This document shows positions 1 through 64,000 of a DNA stretch of 64,000 nucleotides, in pieces. Source of the stretch: Metellina segmentata (Eukaryota > Arthropoda > Arachnida > Araneae > Tetragnathidae); assembly GCA_947359465.1 (NCBI GenBank), contig OX375876.1, positions 82,544,359 through 82,608,358 on the forward strand, given 5' to 3'. Every line of letters begins with the position of its first letter. Position 1 is the stretch's first letter. The position numbers and the translations under genes are program-made. The notes beneath the pieces were generated by a model. The model was not told the DNA's origin and searched no databases. It worked only from the letters and a program-made list of their open reading frames with translations.

Positions 1-10
1 TCAAAAGCTA

Positions 11-1323
11 CAGAGGCTGTTCGCACATTTTTTAGACGATTTTGGTTAGCGGTAATAAAAAATCGAAATCTGCAAAAGAAATAATTGCAGTTGTACTATG
101 TTTTTAAAAGTCAAAACTATCGTCTGCGGCTTGAGAGGTTTGTTTTTATTCAAAATGGCGTTTTTAACGAAGCTATGGTTCAAAGGCTATATTTATGCTC
201 TTTCCGAAGAGAAATATTCATATTCCGTTATCCAAAAACGATGTGAGAGTCATGGTTTTGTGAAATCTAAAGCGTCGATAGGTAATATCGTCAACAAGAA
301 AGGAAAAAAAACCCGTCAAATTGGAGCCTCAAGTGGGGAAAAAAAATCCCAAACAAGTATCCAAGGAAGAAACGGACATCTTCGACTATTTTTAAAGGTA
401 CGTTGTTCTATGCTAAAAGAAAATCCCCCTAGTCAAAGGACAGTTGCAAAATCATTAAAATGCTCGGTGTCCACTGTAAACAAAATGATAAACGTTGATT
501 TAAATCTTAAGAAAGCGAAAAAACGTAATGTGCATCGTCTTTCTCCAAAGTATAGGTCGCTGAACACAGGACACGCTGCCGAATTCTTTATGAAAAACAC
601 TTATCCAAAGAAAAATGGAAAAAAATTGTCACAATAGAGGAATCATGGGTGAATATAAATGATTGCAGCAAAAAAAAAGAGCCATTTATTATCATAAAAG
701 GGGAGAAAAAAATTTAAGTACATGGTTCACAGAATCGAAAGAAAGTTTTTCTAAGGGATTCATGATTGTTGCTAGTTTTTCATATAATGGCAAGTTAAAA
801 ATAAAGAGAGTGGAAAAAAATGTCAAGATTAACTCCAAATACTATCAGGAACATATTTTAACGCCAATTCTTCTGAATGAAATACCATCGCTTTACCCAC
901 AGTGCCATCAATCTGTGGAACTCCATCTAGACAAAGCTAGCAGTCACACATCAAAATCCACTGTAAATTTCCTAAAAGAAATGGAACAAAAAATCGGTAT
1001 CATGGCCATACCCTTCACTGATATCCCTACTAAATCTCCCGATCTATCACCTATGGATTTTTGTGCTTTCGTAATCTTTGAAATCTGCATTATCCAAACG
1101 TCGTCCCACAACCCTTACAAGACTTTGGAAAGCTGCTCAGGAGGAATGGGATAGAGTACCTCTTCTGACACTTCAAAAGGCATTATTATCCTGGAAATTA
1201 CGGTGTCGAAAGATAGTTCAGAATGAGGGCTATCAAATAGAACATTTAATACACAAGAATTTTATGTAATTTAGTTTTGTGAATACAATATACACTGTCT
1301 AAAAAATGTGTGAACAGCCTCTG
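11..1323 (+). mobile_element. mariner-like element, DD41D type, flanked by TA
   Basis: 27-bp terminal inverted repeats at 11-37 and 1297-1323 (cagaggctgttcrcacattt on both sides, one mismatch) flanked by TA at 9-10 and 1324-1325. Length and encoded protein fit an IS630/Tc1/mariner element. Confidence 0.9.
98..1269 (+). pseudogene. Decayed DD41D mariner-like transposase
   Basis: Three overlapping frame segments (98-637, 663-1154, 1078-1269) carry an N-terminal helix-turn-helix region, a LHLDKASSHTSKS block holding the second catalytic Asp, and SPDLSPMDF holding the third. I count 41 residues between those two acids, the rosa-type DD41D spacing. The first acid sits in TIEESW, with Glu where TIDES is usual. 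At least two frameshifts (near 600-660 and 1080-1150) make it inactive. Segment joins are inferred. Confidence 0.8.
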
Positions 1324-1874
1324 TATATAAGCAAATTCTTCATGATTAGGGCTGACCTAGACAGCTCTACATATGGGCCAGGCTACCGAGGCTCAAATCA
1401 CTGCTCTTTTGCAAGAATGTATTGATCGTTAAATGTGATAAAGATGTACTAATTTACAAAATAGTATATTTAACTATACTTTTGTTTGAAAGCCTTGAAG
1501 AATTATTCTAAACATAAAACTTTTTTCCAGTCTTATTCAAGGCTGAATTCTATAAATTCAAACCAAAATCTTTGACAGTAAACACTTCTCTAATGTCCTG
1601 ATCATTTAGTTATTTACTTATTACCAAAATTACAGTATTTTGTTTTTCATAATCTGCGATTTATTGTATGAGGAGAGTGCACATAAATTAATTCTAGAAT
1701 CTTTCCTCTCTTCCCAAAATAAAACCAGGTGGAATATTTTCATACCAATCACTCTTCCTAACCAATTCTCTTAATATTATTATTCTACTGTACAAATAAA
1801 ATGTCTCTTAGAGAATTGGAAAGAAATTACTCATTGAACAAAAGTCTAAAAACAATTCGTACATTACTTTATTA
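1320..1874. other. Unassigned AT-rich stretch
   Basis: No open frame, terminal repeat or DPYD-like exon recognised. Confidence 0.5.
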
Positions 1875-2412
1875 CTAGCCCGGCGTTGTCCGTGCCAGTT
1901 GCTTTTGTGGGGTTATTGGTTTGCTTCGTAAACCAAATGGGAATTCGTAGCCTAATAAATAACAGCCATAACGAAGTTGCCAGTGGTGTTGGTTTGCTTC
2001 GCAAAATAAATGAGAATTTGTAGCCTATTGGATTACAGTTATAACGGAGTTGCCCGTCGTGTTGGTTTGCTTCGCAAACCAAATGGGAATTCAAAGGACG
2101 TCACAATATCTTGCGAAAATATAAATATTTAATTGAAAAATTATTTATTAAAAGAAAATCAAATGTTTAAGGTGTCAAATTTTCCGCAGATTTCAAATCC
2201 GTTGAAGTTTTCAATCTATCTTTAACGATCCCGATTTTACGAAAACGAACTAAACAATGCCAGCCAAACTGGTTTATATAATTTTTTGTTGTCCTTTGCA
2301 GAAGTGGTAAGAGCGCAGCAAATGTAATCTTTTTATTTTTGGAACGCAAAGGTTGACGTGACGTCACATTCTCTTGCAAAAATATAAAAGATATTCAGTT
2401 TAAAAATTTTGT
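1875..2412 (-). mobile_element. Non-autonomous Helitron family 1, 3' part
   Basis: On the minus strand it ends in CTAG (1875-1878) followed by T. The interior has the family's signature: repeated ggtttgcttcgcaaacc hairpins (1916, near 1988, 2062), GAATTC-containing spacers and the cagatttcaaatccgttga block. The TC...ATTATAAA 5' end is missing. Non-coding; the right edge is approximate. Confidence 0.75.
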
Positions 2413-2875
2413 TCTGGTTGCTATTGTTCTAGTGGACGAGCATCGAAGTATGCCAGTACCTGTGTTCTAATACGATGAAGAACGTGAAATCTTGGATTCT
2501 GTTCTGATTAAGAACATAAATAAGGTCAGATTTGTTGTAGATTTGAAATGAGTGACACATGTTTTTGCCCCGGACGGTGCTGCCTGCGTGTATATCTGAA
2601 ACTTTGTATTATATTGTAAAAATAAATGTGCGGTCCAATTTAGGTATGCAGTGTTCCTCTGTTCTTGGCCAATACTACACACATTGTCTATCAAATTAAT
2701 ACAGTCGCTTGGCCACTCTAACGCAAATTATTAGAATTACAAAGCGATCATGCATGTGTGGGCCGAGAAACAACCTCTAAACTTCCAAGTGAGTCGTGTA
2801 TATAAAGCAATATATAAAGCGATGAAATGAGTCTATCGTCGTAATACTGCTGCAAATTATTGATTAGAAGTCAAT
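2413..2875. other. Unassigned; may include the 5' end of a Tc1 relic
   Basis: A TA followed by cagtcgcttggccactc at 2700-2718 looks like a Tc1-type end preceding the transposase relic at 2876. No matching right-hand repeat was found. Confidence 0.4.
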
Positions 2876-3815
2876 ATGCCTCGCCAAAAACGCAGAGTGG
2901 CATACGAGCAACTAATGGAGTTCACACGGGGCGTAATGCCACAACAGTGATGCGTGTTTGGGAGATGAACCATGGTGAACCGGACAATTCGAAACTATGA
3001 CAGTGGGCCACGCAATATGACGGGACGACCTACGGGTCACCACGGGACGGCGGGTCACCACACCATATGACGGGTCACCACGGGACGACCTACACCTCAT
3101 CCGTATGGCGGTGACGGACTGCACAGCGTCCTCTCGTGCGTTAGCACAACATTGGAGCACGTCTACAGGTGTGTCATTGTCTGCTCCCAAGGTTCGTCGA
3201 TGTCTGCTGTGCCATGGGCTACGTGAAAGGATTTCTCTGCGCACGATTCCCTTGACGCTGAACCACCGACGCCTAGGCTACAATGGGCTCACTAACACAA
3301 CCAATGGCGTGCCGATTGGCAACAAGTCGTCTCAGATTAGTCCCGCTACAATCTGGACAGTAACGTTTCGCGCGTGCTCGTTAGACGCTTCAGAGGCGAA
3401 CGCGTTTTCCTTGAGTGTCGTATTCATCGTCATACTGGACGAACGCCTGGCGTTATGATCTGGGGCGCTATTGAATATCATGAGCTATCCCGCCTACTCC
3501 AAATTGTGGAGCCCTGAATAACAAGCGCTACATCAGAGAAGTTGTGGAGCCCGAGGTACTACCCCTCCATATTTCTCGGAATGTACAAGCCTTCTTCAGT
3601 GCATGACAGGTTTCGCTTCTATCATGGCCTGCACATTCCTTGAATATGTCACCCATTGAGCATTCCTGGGATTATATCGGTCCGCGACTCTCGTACCGCT
3701 CGTTTGGCAGAGAGTACGGCTGAACTTAGGCATCAGATAGATGCCATTCCTTAGCATGACTTTCAGAACCTGTATGATTCGATGCCATGACGTGTACAAG
3801 CTCTCATCGTATATT
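2876..3815 (+). pseudogene. Tc1-type transposase relic
   Basis: Begins ATGCCTCGCCAAAAACGC (MPRQKRR, as in MPRRKQR of the element at 9371). MAVTDCTASSRALAQHW and RTIPLTLNHRRLGY match its DNA-binding region; PGVMIWGAI-like, SPIEH-like and MPxRVQAL-like remnants follow in shifting frames. Many frameshifts. A GC-rich repeat (3019-3096, units like acgggtcaccacgggacg) has expanded inside. Confidence 0.75.
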
Positions 3816-3829
3816 GATTTTCGGTATTA

Positions 3830-4413
3830 TTATTGTTTTATTGCTTTAAATTTGATCGGCTATTTAAACCACTATAAGTAATACGTGGCATAAATTTCAT
3901 TTATTTCTGAGGATTCGTTCATAGTTGTTGCAATTTCCCTTAACAGTAAGTATAACTCTATTCCATTTTCTCAAGTCAGCTTCTGCATATTGAAAGATAA
4001 CATCCTTTACAACCATCACAGCTTGCTTTTTTGAAAATATTTATTTGCTCTATGTTCAATAATTTATGTTTTTGGAAATTTTAATTTTAACACATCTTTT
4101 TTTTATTTTTATTTTTACATTTTATGATACAGTTGTATTATTATTGTATGATGTGTTTTTCTCTTAGCTTTATTCCTTTTCACTTTTGTTTGCCTGTATA
4201 TATTTACCTTGTTCACTGTACTTGTGTTGAGAGGCTGTGAGAGAGGAGGTGATTGGTGATGTGAAACACAAAATTTGGTAATCACAATTATATAGATAAC
4301 AAAAATACTAAACACCAGTTTCTTATGTAGGAGATGAATTTTTATTCAACCAGTGTTTTATAATTGGTATTAATACTGTGTATTGATTTTTATTTTATTC
4401 ACTGTCTTTATAG
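3830..4413. other. DPYD intronic sequence, no feature seen
   Basis: AT-rich sequence leading to the W1 acceptor, including the pyrimidine-rich tract before 4414. Nothing recognised. Confidence 0.5.
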
Positions 4414-33750
<29,337 letters not shown>

Positions 33751-33821
33751 ATTTTACAGAGAAAACAACTGTGCATTGTTGAAAATATTATTTTTGGAAT
33801 ATCTGTTAATAATTTCATCAA

Positions 33822-33827
33822 AATAAA
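33822..33827 (+). terminator. Poly(A) signal AATAAA for DPYD
   Basis: Canonical hexamer 72 bp after the DPYD stop codon, the first such motif downstream. Inferred role; no transcript data. Confidence 0.7.
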
Positions 33828-34034
33828 GTGAAAATTAAAAATACACCACATTGTGTTTGGGTTCTTATTTTTGGATGAGTCAGCAGTTCTGATAGCTTAA
33901 GAGTAAAATATGGTAAATTGAAGAAATTGTTTCCCCTTGGATGTACACAGCACTCTTTACTGTCTAAAGAAAGCCCTGACACACCTTAAGCAAGTTTGTG
34001 ATTTCAAAGAAATACTGCTTTGAAAGAAAATAAT

Positions 34035-34040
34035 TTTTAT
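34035..34040 (-). terminator. Candidate poly(A) signal for PMS1
   Basis: TTTATT on plus reads AATAAA on minus, about 245 bp past the PMS1 stop. A second hexamer lies nearer the stop around 34109. With the DPYD signal it leaves about 200 bp between the two predicted 3' ends. Confidence 0.5.
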
Positions 34041-34285
34041 TCGTGGGAAGTTCATATCATAAGTTACTTAGATAAAACCCTTCAAAAATATTTGAAAATA
34101 GAGTACTTTTATTTGCTAAACAGCTCAATAAAAATATACATAAATGGAATAACACTTAATATTTTATATCTATACAATTAGCTTAGAGTAAGCTAAAATG
34201 GAGCACTTTGTGATTTGAAGTTATGATTCCTTGATAAAGATCTCAATTAAATAGACAACATATACATGCTAGTATTTATACATTT

Positions 34286-60812
<26,527 letters not shown>

Positions 60813-61324
60813 CTGAAAATTAAATTCATAACAATCAAAGTAGGAAAAGCAATTCCACCATGAACTTGAAAACTTTAATTACAAAATACTATGATTAAGT
60901 TTGAAAAATCGAGTCAAGGTTATAAGCAATTGCATCAACATACGTAGGTAAAAGCACGTTTATTTTTCTACTGGTTTTTTAATTAAACTTCTTTTTCAAT
61001 TCAGTTCAGTTCTGTTTTATTCTTACCAGTTTATCAATTTCATAGAAAATATTTGTATCTTTCCACGAAAAAATTATATTTGAGAACTTAAATTTCATTA
61101 AATAATTTTTGTTCATACTTTTACAGAAACTGAAATTTTTTACATGGAATAGGTTCTATGAAATGTGGTAGCATGATGACAAAATACTAAGAAATATTGC
61201 AGTACATGCCATTTGAATGATCCCAAAACTACTTTCAGATTGTAATTAATAATTTGGTATGATCATTACTGAAAAATAACACCATACACCCATATTCAAC
61301 AGATACTTCTACCTCATCATCTAC
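60813..61324. other. PMS1 intronic sequence
   Basis: No feature recognised. Upstream PMS1 exons should lie to the right, none found before the window edge. Confidence 0.45.
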
Positions 61325-61430
61325 ATACATCACAATACATCAGCATTCTAACATCACAATACAGCGATGTATCGTGATGTTTACCATGCATTTTATACAT
61401 AGTAAAAGCAAAATCTTGCTCCTACATCAC

Positions 61431-61472
<42 letters not shown>

Positions 61473-61846
61473 TATCGCAAAACCGATGTGGCAATGTCGA
61501 TCTCACACCGATTGGCCTTGTGTATTCCACACACCATATATGCTCAAGTAGATAAAAAAAATAGCTTATTTAGAAGGAGAAAAGCTTAAGCATAAAAAAA
61601 AAATAATAATAAATAAAGGAGCATTTGATTCCTTTAAGAAAACATCTAAATAGTTGGCGCTGAGCAACAACAGAGACATTGTGAAACCGGAAAACCGTGA
61701 TATCTGTGCTCTGGGATTGGCTGCGTGACAACGGGAAAAACCGATATATCACGATACATTGTCATCGTGAAAATTGCAAAACCGATGTGACAATGTCGAC
61801 CTCACACCTGTTTTCCACGATGAATCGATACATCGCCCAGGCCTAG
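61325..61846. mobile_element. hAT-type element fragment, satellite-bearing
   Basis: Right end cgatacatcgcccaggccta g. Repeated aaaaccgatgtgrcaatgtc (61482, 61769) and gatgtatcgtgatg motifs. (TA)n(GA)n at 61431-61471 lies inside. Confidence 0.6.
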
Positions 61847-61986
61847 TAGGCAGTGCATACTTGTGATTAATAACATAGCATGTAAGAGTCATTTTTCTCA
61901 GAAGTAAATACCTATACTAAACTTATCAAAAATGGCTTTAAAGAATATGATTCTGTTTATGTAACAAAACTAAAACTATATACAAA

Positions 61987-62440
61987 TCAGGGTGTAAAAA
62001 AAAATCTTGATTCTTTAAAAATCAAATAATCAGATATTTTTAGTTTAAAACTGATTTTTTTATATTTAAATCAAATTTTTTTAAATTTAAATTTTTGTAG
62101 GCCAAATACACATTTTTTTTATAATTATATAAAAATTTGTTAAATAAATAATACAGTTTATGACATGACATGTAAAGAAATATTTATTTTAAGGAAATAA
62201 TCAGAATTTGTGACATGGTGAATCAAAATTTATTTTATTAAAAATCATAGTTTGTTACATGGTAATACATTTAAAAAATGAATTTTCAAAATAAAAGCAA
62301 AAGGTAAAACATTTGTTTAACTTTTAATCACAAGTTGACATCCTATATAGTTTTCATTGAGTAAATTACATCATCATGTTAACAAATTTATCAGTAAGTT
62401 AAGTGTAGCAGACCTAAATTATAGTCTGATTAGATAAATA
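61987..62440. repeat. Dispersed repeat, copy 1 (cagggtgtaaaaaaa...)
   Basis: Same order of blocks as 62739-63110: gatttaaatc-rich start, ttgtgacatg motifs, acaagttgacat, attacatcatcatgttaaca, aaatttatcag, cagacctaaaytatagtctg. A hAT-like CAGGG start; no coding sequence. Confidence 0.78.
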
Positions 62441-62738
62441 TTTGTTATGGGTCACAACTCTTAAAAGTGACAGAGGACTGTTTCAGGGTGCATTTTTCAA
62501 AATGAAAGATGTCCATAGTGTTTAAATTTTCATCATTTCAAATAGAAGTTGAAGTCTGTTCAAATAGTTATATTTTTTATTTAATAAATTATTAATCACA
62601 TTAATTGTGTTATTTTGCATTTATGTCTCAATTAAAAAAAAGTAGTTGTGAAAAATCACTATAACTAAGTCATTGACCACAGTCAATTAAAGGGGTAACA
62701 AGTAGTATAGGCCTACAGGTCAAGGACAGTATAAATAG

Positions 62739-63110
62739 CCAGGGTGTAAAAAAATCATGATTAAAAAAAAAATCAATTAATTGGATTTATTTGATTTAAA
62801 TCGGATTATTTTGATTCAAATAAGATTTTTCTATTTAAATTTCTTCAGGCCCTAAACACTGTTTATATAATAAATAAATATAAATTTGTTAAATAAAAAA
62901 TTCAGTTTGTGACATGACATGGAAACTAATATTTATTTTAAGTAAACAGTCAGAATTTGTGACATGGTAAATCAATATTTACTTTACATTTTTTAAACTT
63001 TAAAACACAAGTTGACATACCACTTAGTTTTTCTTGAGAAAATTACATCATCATGTTAACAAATTTATCAGCAAGTGTAAGTGACAGACCTAAACTATAG
63101 TCTGAGAAGT
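62739..63110. repeat. Dispersed repeat, copy 2 (direct)
   Basis: Direct partner of 61987-62440 about 750 bp away, more compact (an inner segment near 62240-62300 is shortened). Confidence 0.78.
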
Positions 63111-63310
63111 AGAATAGAACTCAGAAATAATCAGACTATAGTAAATTCTGATTAAAAAAAACTGCCGAGCAGCAATAATAATTGGATTTTCACTTAATTT
63201 TAATTCATATTGGATCTTTCTTTTTTCCTGCTGACATTTTAATGGCTGTGTGTGAAAATGTATATTTCTACTCTTTTAATCTCTATTGCTAACTACAAGA
63301 ACAAGCAAAC

Positions 63311-63425
63311 ACAGAGGTTCCCAAACTTATCCAAGTGGTGGCACCCTTAAGAGAATTATAATTTTCTCACAGCACCCTCGTCATCATGTAATATTTATCC
63401 GTGGTATATTATTACATAAATATAC
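63311..63425. mobile_element. hAT-type end fragment
   Basis: cagaggttcccaaacttatc then ggcaccctt resembles the 26042 hAT left end (caaaggttctcaaactttt ... gagcacc). No partner end within view. Confidence 0.55.
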
Positions 63426-63740
63426 ACATTTCATATTTGTAGCACTTTGAAAAAGAAATTAGAGAATTAAGAACATAAACATAATTAATACAACTAGTAT
63501 TTAAAATTCACACACAAACACTTTAATTTTACTTAATAAGAAAACATAGGTCGGTGAAAATATAAATAAAACAAATAAAATTACCTTCATCATGCTCTGG
63601 TGGGGGAGTGAACTGTTTTTTGATAAGTGACCTTAACCCTTTTTTTCTTTTGCTTAGAAATAGCTTAGATTGGAGGTTACGGGCGCTTCGCAGCACCTCT
63701 CATCTCTCTACGCACACACTTTGGGAGATAACTAACAAAT

Positions 63741-64000
63741 TAGAGATGGGCGATCCACTCAGGAGCTGATTCAAAGAGTTAGCTCTCTTGACGGAGTGAG
63801 CGAGCGTTGATTCGTTAAAAAAGAGCTGTAGCTCTTTTTTAACCAATCAGGGCTCAAGAGCGGTAACTCTTTTTTAACGAATCAGCGCTTCCGCATGCGA
63901 TCACCAGCTCAGTGATTCTTTTGGGAGTTAACTCTTTTCGAGAACTGGCTCTTTTCGATAACTATCACTCTCGAAGAGTCAATTCCACATACGCTCTTTT
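63741..64000. mobile_element. hAT-type MITE, truncated by window edge
   Basis: Starts TAGAGATGGGCGATCC, then many gagtc/actctttt motifs and nested inverted repeats, including a 14-bp stem with a 2-nt loop at 63814-63843. Right end outside. Confidence 0.65.

Overview
This is AT-rich animal nuclear DNA, not a prokaryotic or viral contig. It holds the 3' parts of two multi-exon host genes that converge tail to tail, and the introns are packed with cut-and-paste transposons, Helitrons and miniature elements. The Tc1-type transposases, the tRNA-headed SINE and the overall repeat style suggest an arthropod, most likely an arachnid such as a spider. That placement is inference from repeat style; no ribosomal or mitochondrial marker is present.

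Left half (about 4.4-33.8 kb, plus strand): fifteen coding exons of dihydropyrimidine dehydrogenase (DPYD), the first and rate-limiting enzyme of uracil/thymine breakdown. All introns are GT-AG. The exons join without a frame break into 2340 bp (779 residues plus stop) and cover the part of the enzyme from the FAD/NADPH region to the C-terminal iron-sulphur domain. The N-terminal exons and promoter lie before the window.

Right half (about 34.3-60.8 kb, minus strand): ten coding exons of a PMS1-type MutL mismatch-repair protein, joining into 2076 bp (691 residues plus stop). They run from the end of the ATPase/transducer region through a long polar linker and an HMG box to the C-terminal MutL dimerisation region. 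The N-terminal ATPase exons and promoter lie beyond the right edge. The two stop codons are only about 535 bp apart, with a candidate poly(A) signal for each gene in the gap.

Mobile DNA, left to right: a decayed DD41D mariner-like element (11-1323); Helitrons of at least two families, mostly on the minus strand (A|TC...CTAG|T ends); Tc1-type elements with distinct defects (9371-10689 lacks the second catalytic Asp, 13399-14618 has one in-frame TAG, others are relics); hAT-type MITEs; a 3-kb nested hAT/Helitron/Helitron/piggyBac block (26042-29016); a tRNA-derived SINE flanked by a roughly 45-bp duplication; pogo-like elements (36923-38354, 58608-60182); three or four piggyBac relics flanked by TTAA; LINE fragments; and a 66-bp minisatellite. 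No element appears autonomous as it stands. The most unusual structures are the repeated 17-21 nt hairpins with paired substitutions, the motif-studded pogo-like element, a 241-bp apparently templated copy of transposase DNA, and the deep nesting close to splice sites.
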